A DNA stretch of 64,000 nt. Origin: Madurella fahalii (Eukaryota; Ascomycota; Sordariomycetes; Sordariales). The stretch is taken from NCBI GenBank assembly GCA_029876055.1, contig CM056874.1:3410001-3474000 (forward strand). The letters run 5' to 3'. A program made the position numbers and the translations under genes. Every line of letters begins with the position of its first letter. The stretch's first letter is position 1. Of the stretch, positions 23,317 through 33,956 are shown piece by piece. Below the pieces are notes generated by a model. That model was not told where the DNA came from. It made no database searches and saw only the letters and a list, made by a program, of their open reading frames with translations.

Positions 23317-25704
23317 TCAAACCGCCCCAGGCCCGTCCTCAGCGCACCTGACGACCTCGCAGAGCGCCCGCACTAGCACAGCATCAGCCTCTCCGTTCTG
23401 TTGCTGCCCTTCCCCCTCCAGCCCCAGGCCCAGTCCCACTCCTTTGTGGACATGCACGCCCGTAGCCTCCCTCTTGAGCGTCGTCACCAGCAGGGCAATG
23501 CACCGTGTCAACCCCGTCTGAATCTCGCGCATCGTCGACGACGCATCCGAGCCGCCGCTACCGCCACGCCCGCCACACTGGCTGGGCGACTTGCCGCTGT
23601 CATTGCTGGGCCCCATGAAGTGGCTCATCCGTCGGCCGAGCAGCAGGCCCCGACGACGGTTGTCTTTAGCGCCGCAATGCTGGTAGTGCATGGCCGCGGC
23701 CGTGGTGGGATCCTCCATCCCTAGCACGCTCGCAGCCTTTTGCGGGATCTTGACGTTACGGTTAGGGTCATTGTCGACGGATGCGCCGCGATGGCCGTGG
23801 ATGTGGCGGCTCGTGGGACGTGCTGTGGGGACAGCGCCGGGGAGGGGTGGGCAGAGCGAGATGATGTAGTTGTATGCTATCAGATGGGCGTAGAGCGCGT
23901 CGCAGAGGTAGTCCGATGCCGCGGGGAAGATGTTCTTGATGGGTGCCCAATTCGGTGTCACCGGATCTTGTGTAGCCAAACTTAATGTCGACGTGTTGAC
24001 GGGCGGTGGGTTCCGTAGGAGGTGTTGGAAGTCATGTTTCTGCTGGCAGCTCTGTCTGCTTCGTTGGCTCTGGTTTAGCCAGCCCAGGTTCCACCGTTTT
24101 GGCGGCCTTGTGTTACTCGGAATTGGAGATGAGAAGGGTAACTCATTGCCGTTGCATCGGAGGTGACGGTCCATGGCGGCCCGGTGCTTGAGTTTCTTGG
24201 AGTAGACGCGGATCGTCTCAATCGAGAGACTCGATGAAAGGAGCATCGTTTCTGGAAAGCAAGAGATTGATACCCGAAGGCTTTCTATCACTTCTGGGGG
24301 CAGTGGGATCCCGGGAGTGGATAGGCTTGACCGGTAAGGAGCGAAAACCTGCGCGGAGAGCGACGATCCAGCGCTGGCATCAATCCAGCGGCGGAAGTCA
24401 GCGAGTTTATGCATTAGCGGTTCTGCGTCTGACTCGGTGCGGGGCGATTCATCATAGGTGCTTGGAGGAAGGGACGGAGCATGGGTGTGCGGTAGGGGCT
24501 GGTCTCTGCTGGTTAAAGCGGTCGTGGGTGGCTCAGGAAGATCGATGGCGGCTCTGCCGGCGGGCGTTGCGAACCGCGGCCTGCCGGACACGGATGTCGT
24601 TTGTGAGTCGCCACCATAATCGGCAGTCGGGTCTCGTATCGTAGAGGCATCGACTGCTTTCTGGAAGGTGGGCTCCAAGCTAGTCGGCGCTGCACCATAG
24701 CGAGTTCTTGTCAGCGACGACGACCGAGCCGGATATGTCGCCGCCGGCGGTATGTCAATAATTCGTGGTTTCTCCAAGCGCACATGTCCAGAGGATGTGT
24801 TTGGTCGTGAATCATGACGAAATAAACCAACAGGAAAGTGCAGAGCGGTTGTCACGCCCGCTCTAGCTATGTCACACGTAGGTTCAGGCGAGAAGTTCGA
24901 GGCATCGTCATGGCCGAGATCGATGGAAGTTCGAGGTATAACAGGTACGGAATTCCTGTCATGGCTCGTTGCGTTCGGTTCATCTTGCTGGAAAGCTGCT
25001 TCGGCATCATACCAAGTAATCTGGCCATCGCGGCCCAACTTCGAGGAAGAGGACGGCATCACGGGAGTGGATGGCGAGAACGGCTTGTGCGAAGAAAAGG
25101 AAGAGCAACGCCCGGAAACCGAAGTTGCCGCCGTGGTAATGGACTGCCCTCGGGTTCGGATCGAAGGTGGCTCCATTGCAGACGCAACGCTGGATGAATC
25201 CGAAAGCTCGTCCTTGGTTTCCACTCGCGCGCCATCACCGTACGGTATATCTGCCTTCATCTTGTCCATCACAAATGAGCGCGGCCGGGGCTGGCCCGCG
25301 GGAAGTTGCTGCCGAGGATATGACGCCTGTGAACCGGCTGCCGCTTGAAGCCCGAAGTTCCCATCCGTCTTGGGAGTTGCGAGGCCCGTGGATGGACAGC
25401 CAACAGTCATGGCTTTCGATGCGAAGGGGGCTTTGGAGTTCTCAAGATCTCTCACGAGTAGCTCTGGGAAGTTGCAGGAGGCCATGGGCCCTCCAATTTG
25501 CACTTCCCCGTCCGTGGTACAACTTGGGTTGAGAGCTGTAGACGGTGGAGAAGATGGGGGCAACATCAAGGGTAACAGCGCTCTCATGCTTGACACCGAC
25601 CGCGGTGGCCTGCGGTATCCCTGCTCGGATCGGCCAGGGTTAGTGCCTCTGCTGAATACGCGAGGAAGAGGAACTCGTGTAACTGCCGAGTCGGGATCCG
25701 GCAT
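23317..25704 (-). CDS. large protein of unknown function
   Basis: Uninterrupted frame of 795 codons from an ATG at 25704, far longer than chance in this GC-rich DNA. The N-terminal half is rich in Ser, Thr and Pro and looks disordered (SSSKLGRDGQITWYDAE; SSLTRTRYGAAPTS). A more ordered stretch near residues 430-520 contains LMHKLADFRRWIDAS and PEVIESLRVSISCFPETMLLSS. The C-terminal quarter contains SDYLCDALYAHLIAYNYIISL, a Gly/Ser-rich loop, and helices typical of a folded domain (MREIQTGLTRCIALLVTTL). No signal peptide, membrane span or catalytic motif is evident. It resembles uncharacterised proteins of filamentous ascomycetes; I give no function. Confidence 0.8.
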   Translation of the reverse strand: MPDPDSAVTRVPLPRVFSRGTNPGRSEQGYRRPPRSVSSMRALLPLMLPPSSPPSTALNPSCTTDGEVQIGGPMASCNFPELLVRDLENSKAPFASKAMTVGCPSTGLATPKTDGNFGLQAAAGSQASYPRQQLPAGQPRPRSFVMDKMKADIPYGDGARVETKDELSDSSSVASAMEPPSIRTRGQSITTAATSVSGRCSSFSSHKPFSPSTPVMPSSSSKLGRDGQITWYDAEAAFQQDEPNATSHDRNSVPVIPRTSIDLGHDDASNFSPEPTCDIARAGVTTALHFPVGLFRHDSRPNTSSGHVRLEKPRIIDIPPAATYPARSSSLTRTRYGAAPTSLEPTFQKAVDASTIRDPTADYGGDSQTTSVSGRPRFATPAGRAAIDLPEPPTTALTSRDQPLPHTHAPSLPPSTYDESPRTESDAEPLMHKLADFRRWIDASAGSSLSAQVFAPYRSSLSTPGIPLPPEVIESLRVSISCFPETMLLSSSLSIETIRVYSKKLKHRAAMDRHLRCNGNELPFSSPIPSNTRPPKRWNLGWLNQSQRSRQSCQQKHDFQHLLRNPPPVNTSTLSLATQDPVTPNWAPIKNIFPAASDYLCDALYAHLIAYNYIISLCPPLPGAVPTARPTSRHIHGHRGASVDNDPNRNVKIPQKAASVLGMEDPTTAAAMHYQHCGAKDNRRRGLLLGRRMSHFMGPSNDSGKSPSQCGGRGGSGGSDASSTMREIQTGLTRCIALLVTTLKREATGVHVHKGVGLGLGLEGEGQQQNGEADAVLVRALCEVVRCAEDGPGAV

Positions 25705-27145
25705 GGACGCCGGACGGGTTGTCTATGGTGAATTTCATGGATTTGGATCGTCTACGGAGAGATAGGGGAGAAACCCGTAGAAGGGTCGTATATATCCGCC
25801 GCCCCTCCTGCCATGGCACGCCCCATGCCGTAATACCTCAATCTGCCGGTGCTGGTCGTGGAAAGGGATGGTGGCTGCACCGCTCGTTGGCTTAGGACAG
25901 TAGCGTCTGCGCCTCGGTGTGCGAGCAGAGCAAACAACAAAGGGAAACAGGGCGAGTTAGGTGCGGCACCATCGGAAAGTGGGGAGACTGCTAGCCGGGA
26001 TCGCAACTTGCACGATATCTCGCTGCATCATACAGCAACCGCTGTCCGTCCAACAAGATTGCCTACCGCTTCCGGAACACAGGGTTGCTGCAGCTTTGAG
26101 ACAGACTATAACGTTTGTGGCCAGTCTCGTGCTGGGTGGGCGAGGATAAGCGCATACATACCGAGGTAGTACAACCCCTTGGGATCAACGCCGGGGAAGG
26201 TCGGGAAAACTAAGTCATCCCGATCTCCCCAGATGAATCAAAAGGGCGAATGAAAATCTATCACCTGCACGGACCGTCTCCGGCGTATCGGGGCTGGGGA
26301 GTTGCTCCGATGCTGGTGAAATCTGATATCTGATACCGGAATTGTCTTTCAGTGGCGAGCCAAGATTCAATTAGCATATAGGACATTCCGTGTCCGGTCA
26401 TCCAAAGAATTGAGATGCATCTTGCATCTTGCACCGCTGCGTCTCGGCTGGCGAATCAGCCATGCTGTTCTCTTTCCCAAGCGCTGGTGCTGGCGGGCGA
26501 TGATGCAGGGAGAAACGCAAGGGGGAAAGTGACCTTCATTAAGGACAAATGTGGAATCGGCCCCAGCTTAGAGATGGCATTCGTCATGTGCGTACACTTC
26601 ATAACAGCTTGGGTAGAGTTGCATGCTGAACTATGTGAACTGTGTGAACTCAGCGGACAATGGGATGGAAAAAGGAGCGAATGGCTGTAGTTCCCGGGTT
26701 CACGTCACCTGCAAGGGGTGAAGTGGATGCACAGGGGCCATGGATGCTCTTTTGCGGCTGAGATCGACGCAACATCAGTGGAGACATGTCGGGGGTCAAA
26801 GCTCTGGACTCCAACGTCGTGAGCACTGACCCTGCAAGGGAGAATAAGAAAAAAAAAAAAATTAAAACATTTAAAAAATCTCAACACACGAAAAGAGACA
26901 GTCACCATCCGAAATCGGGATTTTCTACGACTGGTCGGGCCGTTTCGCTCCAAGCTCTCTCGTGTTTGCTTTGACCCGCACTAAGGCAGCGTGTCTCACG
27001 ACAACACCTCGTGGCTTGTGTACCCACACGCGACACCGACATAGCCACTCGCCTGAGGACGCATAGTTTTACGAGGCTTGTATTCCCAGCGGCCGGTCGA
27101 ATTCAATCCGAGTCTCTAGGCTCTACGGGGAGAGCTACATCGGCA
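25705..27145. other. intergenic between divergent genes
   Basis: Promoter region shared by the minus-strand unknown gene and the plus-strand IPI3 gene. No supported gene; an A-rich run lies at 26849-26862. Confidence 0.5.
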
Positions 27146-28523
27146 ATGCTTTCCGAGGAATTTGTCTCGACCATCTGTGGGCCCCCGCTCTCCTCCAACA
27201 CTGCCATTGCAAAAGATGTGGGCATCTACTGCCACACTCTCAGCCCCACCTACTCGGTCAAGTCAACATTCAAGAAGAGTTCGGTCCCAGTGAACTGTCT
27301 TGGTGTGAGCGAGACCCATGTGTTCGCTGCACAACACGAGAAGGCCTACGTGCACGTCTACTCCAGGTTGCGCGGAAATCAGGAGGCCTTCGTCGCCTTC
27401 CCTGAGAGGATACGATGTCTGACGCTGGCTGGCGATGTTCTCGTCATGGGGACGGCAGAAGGCCGGCTGATGCTCTGGGAGGTGAGGCAGGATTTCGCAC
27501 TGAGGGATTCGCGGACTCGTCACGCCAGCTAATGCATCGCTACAGACATGCACTGGCCGACTGGTGTCGACTCCTGCTCGCCACGTCCAGGCAGTATCCT
27601 GTGTGGCGGCCACGCCCTACCACGTCCTCACAGGCTCTGATGACTCAGACATCCACGTGTGGTCTCTCCCCCAACTGCTTGAGATGGACTCGGCCGCTGA
27701 GCATGAGCCGGTGCGGAGCCTCTCTAACCACAGAGCGGCAATCACGGCTCTCGCTGCTAGCACAAATGTCAGCGCTGACACCAACTTTTGTGTTTCGGCG
27801 AGCAAGGACAAGTCTTGCATCATCTGGAACTACCAGACGGGCGATGCACTTCGGACTCTGCTTTTCCCCAGCTTTCCTCTGTGTCTATCTCTTGACCCGT
27901 CATCAAGGGCTATCTGTGTGTCCTGCGAAGATGGCTCGCTCTACCTGGCGGAAATGTTTGCTGAGAAGCCTCTCTTGGGACCCCAGTCCGAAGACGCCTC
28001 GACCGTGGTGCAGATTTCTTCCCCTTTTGGTGCCACCCAGCCTGACGTTGGCCCGGCGTCTTGCTTGAGCTTGAGTTATGACGGCACCATGTTGCTTACC
28101 GGGCACCCAAAGGGTCAAATAATGAGATGGGACATTGCAGAAAACAAGTCACCTGTTGAACTGGCAAACCTTAACGCTGCAGTCACCAATATCGCTTTTG
28201 TCTCGCCGTTCCCGACGGACAGACCGACGAAAGCGGTGGCTATTACCAAGCCTTCACAGGCGGAGCGGACGTACACTTTTACCGGGCAATTTGATTCATA
28301 CTCGGCTCCTGAAAGCAGATTCGACTCGCTGTTGGACGCCACTGGTTTTCCACAGGAGTCGCTGGAGAGTGCAATCGCAGCCTTTTACCAGCCTGCCGCC
28401 GAATCGGAAGGAGATCAAGAGTTGCAGAAGCAGAACGAAGAGTTGTGGGAGATTGTCCACGAGCAAAGGGCTCTCCAAAAGCAAACCCTCCAGCGATATG
28501 TCGTGGCGAAATCTAATCGGTAG
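27146..28523 (+). CDS. ipi3: pre-rRNA processing WD40 protein Ipi3
   Basis: WD-repeat subunit of the Rix1-Ipi1-Ipi3 complex, which works in the nucleus on late pre-60S particles and ITS2 removal (human relative WDR18). Two exons, 27146-27481 and 27546-28523, join in phase 0 to give 437 aa. The intron starts GTGAGG and ends CTACAG. Visible WD-type strands include RCLTLAGDVLVMGTAEGRLMLWE, then HVLTGSDDSDIHVWSL, FCVSASKDKSCIIWNYQTG, AICVSCEDGSLYLAEM and GTMLLTGHPKGQIMRWD. The tail (ELQKQNEELWEIVHEQRALQ) is a predicted coiled coil, as in Ipi3 family members. The ATG chosen gives the family N-terminus MLSEEFVSTICGPP. Confidence 0.9.
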
Positions 28524-29201
28524 TCCAAATAGGGGGCCTCGTTTAAGCGGACAGAAGGACGGAACCAGACTTTTGATGTAAACAGCCTGTATATTCTAAA
28601 CAAAGCAATTGAGTTCGGGCGATTGAGCGCGATGAGCCTGCTTCCTCCTTATGAACGAAAACCGGCGAAGGTCCAAGGGTCTGCTTTCCCTCGATGGTTA
28701 TTGCAAGCCTGGCCGCGCATTTTGAGCTTCGGGTTGCAGAGTGCTTTAGTCGATGAGGCAGGCATCAAACAGTAGATAGCAACACTGACAGGTGTTCCAT
28801 TCCGGTCTGTTAGTAAAGGGAGGTTGTCGAATGCCCTGGCTCGCCTGACTGTCGTCAGGTGGCCCAAGCTTCCATGAAGCTCCGCATGGGACTGCCAAGA
28901 CAAGCTAGCAGTGCCGGGCAGCTCAGCATGGATTCTTTCTTCCAGACGTCGGCGCATTCGCAATCCTTCGTCATCGACAAAGACGTTCCGCCTTTGAAGC
29001 GGCGTTCGACCCTAACGCTACCCGTAGATGCAGGAGGTTAGTATACACGGTGAATCGGAAATGTGCTGATCAGACGACCTCGAATGGAAGCTCCCCTGCC
29101 AGCTTCCATGATCGTTGTGGCCTCGTGAAGAAATCGAAGATCTCTTGGACTGTTCAACTGCACACCTCGACTCCGCTCTCCTCACCACCGCAATCGCCAT
29201 A
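28524..29201. other. spacer between IPI3 and the mitochondrial protein gene
   Basis: Contains the IPI3 3' flank and the promoter of the next gene, both plus strand. A 60-codon frame at 28859-29041 was considered and not accepted. Confidence 0.5.
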
Positions 29202-30893
29202 ATGCGTTCTCGGCTGCTTCTCTTTCGCCGTGCAGCAGCCCGGAAGCTGCAGCGCACCTTTGCGCAAAGCACAGCCGCCCGCTCAGACCTCCGCTACCGA
29301 CCGCAGCTTCCCTTTCTCTCCGTGCCAACCACTACCGCCGGACGGGTCAGGTACATGACGACGGAGCGCAAGGCACAACTCAAATACGAGATCAAGACCG
29401 GCATAAAATACGTCGGCTACATATGGATTGCTGGAATCTGCGTGGTCGCCGCCTGGGGCGCCATCGGTCAGGAGCTTCTTGAGCGCAGGTATCCCACCCC
29501 CCACGAATGGAGATACGCGACGCGCTTCTACTTCCGCGGCGGCCATACAGCGCGCTACGAGCCTCCTCCTGGCAGGATTACGGACTGGCTGCAGGTCGGT
29601 TGGTGGATTGAACGAACTATCAAGAAGCTCGAAGACCCCAACATTGATGGGCAAGGCGTCAAGGATGCGCCGTCAGATTACCCCCCTGGGACAAAGGACA
29701 TCACCGCCAAGTCTGAAAACTGGAGGAGAGGTTACTATGAGGCAATGATGTTCTACGCCAAAGCGGCTGAGCACATGGACGGCTGGGTGCTGGACAAGTC
29801 GAGGAACATTGTATTCCCGCCGGGGGTCATGATCGGGCCGTCGAACCCCTATCCAAAACCCCTTCCGCCGGGCTACAAGGGCGCGCCGAAAGAAGAGGAC
29901 TGCGAACCGCGTTTCGAGTCTCCCGACGCCATCTACCTCAGAATCCTTTCCACGGTGGGCTTCACCAACCGCCAAAAGATAGACGCCGGTCTGGCCTACG
30001 CCTCCTGGCTGGACTACAAGGGCATCTCCGGCCCCGCGAGCATCATCTTCGAAGACGCAGTGCATCTCGCTGCTTCCGAACGGCCCGGCCTCTCCTCCGA
30101 ACCCCTCAACAAAAAGACCTGGACTCTTAACGACTCCGCCGGCCCGCCATCAGAGAACCTCCTCAACGCCCTCACAGCCTACGCCACCTTCCGCGCCCGC
30201 CAGGGCGACGTCTCCGCCGCCCTCCCCATCCTCGTCTCCATCCTCAAAGCCCGGCGCAGCCTCCCACCTCCCTCAGACGCCCCGTCTCTCACCTCGACGC
30301 TCAAATCCCCAGCCCAACGAGGCACCTTCTCCTTCCTCACCTCCATCTTCACCCCGCCCCCTTACCCCGCCCCGCCGCCGGACGGCACGTCGCCGCCGGC
30401 CCGCGACGCGAAGGAGCTCTGCCAGGAGGCCGCCCTCAACCTGCACATCGGCGAGATCGTGTACGCCTCCAACGCGACCGCCTCCAGCAGGGAGGAAGGG
30501 CTCGGCTGGACGCGCGAGGCCGTCGACGTGGCCGAGGAGCAGCTCCACAAGCTGCCCGCGGACGCGCGCGAGCACAGCGACGCCCGCGCGACCTGCCGCG
30601 AGTGCCTGTCCACGGGGCTCGAGAACTGGGCGACCATGGTGGCGCGGCTGGCGCGGGAGGAGGAAGAAAGGGCCGCCGCGGCCAGGCGGGCGAGAGAGGA
30701 GAGAGGCGGGAAGGCCAAGGGCTGGTTCGGCAGTCTGTGGGGTGAGGGGGTGGCCAGGGCGGAGGATACGGGTGTTCCGAACCGGTGGGCGGCCGAGGCC
30801 AAGGTCATTGAGGAGCGGCAGAGGAGGGTGAGGGATATGGTGGAGGACCTGAAACCACTTCCCAGGGGTTGGCAGTCGTGGATTACTGCCTAA
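29202..30893 (+). CDS. mitochondrial inner-membrane protein of unknown function
   Basis: Single exon, 563 aa. The ATG at 29202 gives a classic mitochondrial presequence (MRSRLLLFRRAAARKLQRTF), rich in Arg and without acidic residues; an in-frame upstream codon at 29115 would spoil it. One transmembrane helix lies at about residues 69-89 (YVGYIWIAGICVVAAWGAIG), followed by a large soluble part starting RRYPTPHEWRYATRFYFRGG. That part has helical-repeat character (YYEAMMFYAKAAEHMDGW; KIDAGLAYASWLDY; NALTAYATFRARQGDVSAALPILVSIL), suggesting TPR-like pairs. The C-terminus has a charged coiled stretch (LAREEEERAAAARRAREER). From memory, relatives in filamentous fungi are sometimes labelled maltose permease, which the single membrane span contradicts. 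Function unknown. Confidence 0.82.
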   Translation: MRSRLLLFRRAAARKLQRTFAQSTAARSDLRYRPQLPFLSVPTTTAGRVRYMTTERKAQLKYEIKTGIKYVGYIWIAGICVVAAWGAIGQELLERRYPTPHEWRYATRFYFRGGHTARYEPPPGRITDWLQVGWWIERTIKKLEDPNIDGQGVKDAPSDYPPGTKDITAKSENWRRGYYEAMMFYAKAAEHMDGWVLDKSRNIVFPPGVMIGPSNPYPKPLPPGYKGAPKEEDCEPRFESPDAIYLRILSTVGFTNRQKIDAGLAYASWLDYKGISGPASIIFEDAVHLAASERPGLSSEPLNKKTWTLNDSAGPPSENLLNALTAYATFRARQGDVSAALPILVSILKARRSLPPPSDAPSLTSTLKSPAQRGTFSFLTSIFTPPPYPAPPPDGTSPPARDAKELCQEAALNLHIGEIVYASNATASSREEGLGWTREAVDVAEEQLHKLPADAREHSDARATCRECLSTGLENWATMVARLAREEEERAAAARRAREERGGKAKGWFGSLWGEGVARAEDTGVPNRWAAEAKVIEERQRRVRDMVEDLKPLPRGWQSWITA

Positions 30894-31295
30894 ACCCCTG
30901 TGCCGAATGAAATGAGTCCGAGCGGCTAATGGGATCGACTGCTCTCAGTGTGTATGGATATTACTGTGTTTTGGGATTTGGGTTGCATGTGTCACAGTTA
31001 TGAACAGATCTAAGCACGCTCGTTCATGAGGGATTACGGCCAAAGTGGCCAAGTGGACGGGTATACAGTGTTGGGCACCACTATGTATCACCTAAGGAAA
31101 CAGACATGGGAAAGCAATGTCTCAGATTGGAGGAGATCTATCTGACTAGTTGTGTTATGGTACTCATATGTACCTCTGGAATGACTTAGTTCCAGATCAT
31201 ACTGGGGCATCGATTCATAAAAAGCGCAGCCGATCAGTATATGTGGTGCCGAGCCACATACTCTGCTTGGTTTTGGCCTTGGAAGTCTCAACTCC
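30894..31295. other. spacer between convergent genes
   Basis: Holds the 3' ends of two converging transcription units; nothing else seen. Confidence 0.5.
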
Positions 31296-32797
31296 CTATC
31301 CGTGCATCATATCCTTCGCCTCAGAAGTGTCGCCGATACCCACCTCCTCGCTGGGCAGACTGTCCTTGCACGCATCCTCGCCCCCCTTGACCGTCCCATC
31401 TTCCATCTGGCTATGCTCCTTTCCCTCAGCCTTCTCGATGGCATTCGTCTCAGATGTCCCCCACATGCCCTCCTCGGGCTCAATGCAATGACCATTCTCT
31501 TCGCCAATGATCTCGAATTCCTCGTTTTTGTATGCCTCACCCTCCAAGGCCACCTGCTGGATCCAACCCAACACACCCAACTGGGCCTCGATGAGCAGCT
31601 GCTCCGTCAATATGGCGTCCCCTGCGCTGTAGACGGGGCAACCGAACGAGGTGAAGGTGGCTGCTCTGGGATTGCCGCCGGCGCCAGCGACGGGGTTGTC
31701 CAGGGGTGTGTGGTGTATGACATAAGCACGACCGCGCTATGAATCCGGGTCAGGATGGCCTGGTATAAGGGGGGGGGGGAAGGGGGCAAGAAACAAACAA
31801 ACCTCCTTCATAAACTTCTTAAACCCGCCGCACTTGAATTTGGCCGAATCGTAAAACCCTCCCAGTACCACAAGGGAATTCATCATCCCACCAACCCTCT
31901 CCCAAACAGCCTCCTCATCCAAATACCCCTCCACCGCATCCGCCACATCCCCAACAGCAATGACATCCACCTTCGTCGTCTTACTCACCATCTTCATCAC
32001 GACATCCTCAAAAACACACCTCACATGCTCCGCCACCGTCCGGTTCCCAGGAATCCCGTTCTTCTCCTCGTCGTGATACCGCCCGTAGTGCACCGCGCTG
32101 CTCATCGGCACGCAATGGCGACTCGTCGGCGTCAGCCCGCGCCCGCCCTCGGGCCACCACCACAGCTCGCCGGGGTTTGCGATGACGATGCCGGGCGGGG
32201 ACGGGTCGGCGGCAGAGGACCGCTGCGTCTTGAGGGCCTTGACTAGGCCGAGGACTGAGCCCTTCGTGATGCCGCCTCGTCCGCCTAGCACGCGGTGCGC
32301 GAGGACGCCGGATTCTTGAGACGATTCGCCGAAGAGGAGGACCACGCGGGTGGTGTGGGAGGCGAGGTCGGAGGAGACGCGGATGGGGACGTGCGGTTGG
32401 GTTGTGAGAGTGCCTAGGGGAAGGGGGACGGAGATGAGGCCTTCGGCGTCGAGGCGGGAGTGGATGATTTTGGAGATGGCTTCTGCGGAGGGGTTAGTTG
32501 GTGGGTGAGAACGAGGAATGAGGGGACTTGATCTTGCCGTTCATGGCGAAGCGCTGACGCTCGTTCCATCGCTCGTTTTTGGTGAGGAAGTATTTGAAGT
32601 AGCTGTCGGGATCCTCGATGGAACGGATCTCATCGATGTCGTTCACAAAGTAGCTTCAGTCAAGAAAAATGTCAGTTTAAATTCTAAATCGTGACATGAA
32701 CCGTAAAAAAAAGGGCAAGGAGAACAAACCCGAGCTCAGTAAGGTCCGAGGGGAAGATTGGGTCGGCCGGGAGACCCGACCAACGACGGCGGAACAT
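31296..32797 (-). CDS. Arb2-domain protein
   Basis: Member of the Arb2 family, named after a subunit of the fission-yeast Argonaute siRNA chaperone complex; the same fold also occurs at the C-terminus of class II histone deacetylases. Four exons join in frame on the minus strand: 32797-32730, 32653-32538, 32482-31803 and 31736-31296, giving 434 aa. Family landmarks: MFRRRWSGLPADPIFP, YFVNDIDEIRSIEDP, VVLLFGESSQESGVLAHRV, GIVIANPGELWWWP, VDVIAVGDVADAVEGYL and YVIHHTPLDNPV. The C-terminal about 80 residues are acidic and low-complexity. Intron 2 begins GC rather than GT (AACG, then GCAAGAT); no nearby GT keeps the frame, so it is a GC-AG intron. A role in heterochromatin or small-RNA silencing is inferred from the family, not shown. 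Confidence 0.88.
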
Positions 32798-33449
32798 GGT
32801 CGGTCGGTGTTTGTGATTCTAGAGATTCGCGTTCTCTACGACGGAAAGAGACTTGTGGTAGTAGAATGCGAAAGAGGGTAAGAGGCTCAAGATGCCATAG
32901 ATGGCATAGGAGGAGGGAGAGCAGCAGATTTGCTAGGGAAAGCGAATATTGGCTGCGACAGAGGCCGGAGCAGGGTAGAACTCGAGAGGAGAGGAGAGAA
33001 AGGCAGAATTGTGGTGGTCACATCGAGTAAGGAAGGAGCGACATTGGCATCTGTCAGTTATTATAGAGAACAAACCATCAGGACGAGCTGCGCAAACAAG
33101 TATCGCGACATCATCCAGCGTCGTGATAACACAGGTTCGCAGTATCTCGCAACATGCATTGTGGAAGGAGTACGGCATTCCGCCTCATGATAGATTAGCA
33201 TGTCGATTGCTCGATGAAGGCTCCGGTAAGTAGCCGCAACTTGTGCGTCGTTCGCATTCCCCTCTCGAGCGGCGTCTGGGCTCTTCGTTGTGCAGAGTCT
33301 CTCCATCAAATCATCGCCACCAAGGCCATTCCGACATGCAGCGCTATAAAACCATAGCATCTAAGTGCAGTTGACCGCCAACCTGTTTGCACTAAAACTC
33401 TTCTTCCTCACATCCCGAGTTGAAGCCCGAGATTGCAATGAAAAAGGTG
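32798..33449. other. spacer between the Arb2-domain gene and U2 snRNA
   Basis: Upstream region of the Arb2-domain gene and downstream region of U2. No gene seen. Confidence 0.5.
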
Positions 33450-33640
33450 TTGTTCGCGTCGCCTGGAGGCAGTGTAATACCAGGGACACTGTGGCAGACG
33501 ACCATGGGCAAGCCCAGAGGGAAGTCCGCCGAGTGACAAAAATTGGAATAATCACGATTCTACTCCGTAGAGTAGTTTCAGAGATTAAACTGAAAAGAAC
33601 AGATACTACACTTGATCTAAGCCAAAAGGCAAAGAGAGCT
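33450..33640 (-). ncRNA. U2: U2 spliceosomal snRNA
   Basis: RNA of the U2 snRNP, which pairs with the intron branch site. Read on the minus strand, the 5' half is nearly identical to U2 across eukaryotes: TTTGCCTTTTGGCTTAGATC, then AAGTGTAGTATCTGTTCTT with the branch-pairing GTAGTA, then stem IIa CAGTTTAATCTCTG. The Sm-binding site AATTTTTG lies at about 33545-33538. The 3' part forms a hairpin (CAGTGT, 10-nt loop, ACACTG) inside an outer GTCG/CGAC stem, as in the 3' U2 stem-loops. The length of about 190 nt fits fungal U2. The 5' end (33640 or a few bases further out) and the 3' end are estimates. Confidence 0.93.
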
Positions 33641-33691
33641 AAAGAAAAAAAGAAGAAAAGAAATTTGAAAAGGTGGGAGGGGAGCCACGAC

Positions 33692-33697
33692 TATATA
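33692..33697 (-). promoter_or_regulatory. TATA-like element upstream of U2
   Basis: TATATAG on the minus strand about 50 nt before the estimated U2 5' end, a plausible core promoter element for a Pol II snRNA gene. Confidence 0.45.
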
Positions 33698-33710
33698 CCC
33701 ATCCAAACCT

Positions 33711-33777
33711 GGACCGTGCACGTCTGCAAATTTGCAGACGTGCCTTTCTGCCGTGCACGGACCGTGCACGGACCGTG
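33711..33777. promoter_or_regulatory. perfect 26-bp palindrome and CCGTGCACGG repeats
   Basis: Positions 33718-33743 form a perfect palindrome with arms GCACGTCTGCAAA and TTTGCAGACGTGC. It is flanked by ACCGTGCACG copies (about 33712, 33751, 33761, then a partial CCGTGAAC). It sits between the divergent U2 snRNA (about 80 nt from its 5' end) and uS14m (214 nt from its ATG), a fitting place for a shared activator site. Confidence 0.6.
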
Positions 33778-33956
33778 AACACTCAGAAATTCCGCTCCAG
33801 GGCACACCGCCCGGCAGTATCGTGGATCTCGGACGACGCTGGCACTTCAGCGCATCAATTGAAGACCGCCCTCACCGAGGCAAGCAGACGAGTCCCGGTC
33901 ACGTCACGAACCTCATTCGCTTCGGTACCCTATTCTCAACCAAGACCGCCGCCACG

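Noticed and set aside
28859..29041. 60-codon frame ending in a PIP-box-like LSMDSFFQ
   Set aside because: Lies in the IPI3 3' flank, has no continuation by splicing, and the motif match is weak.
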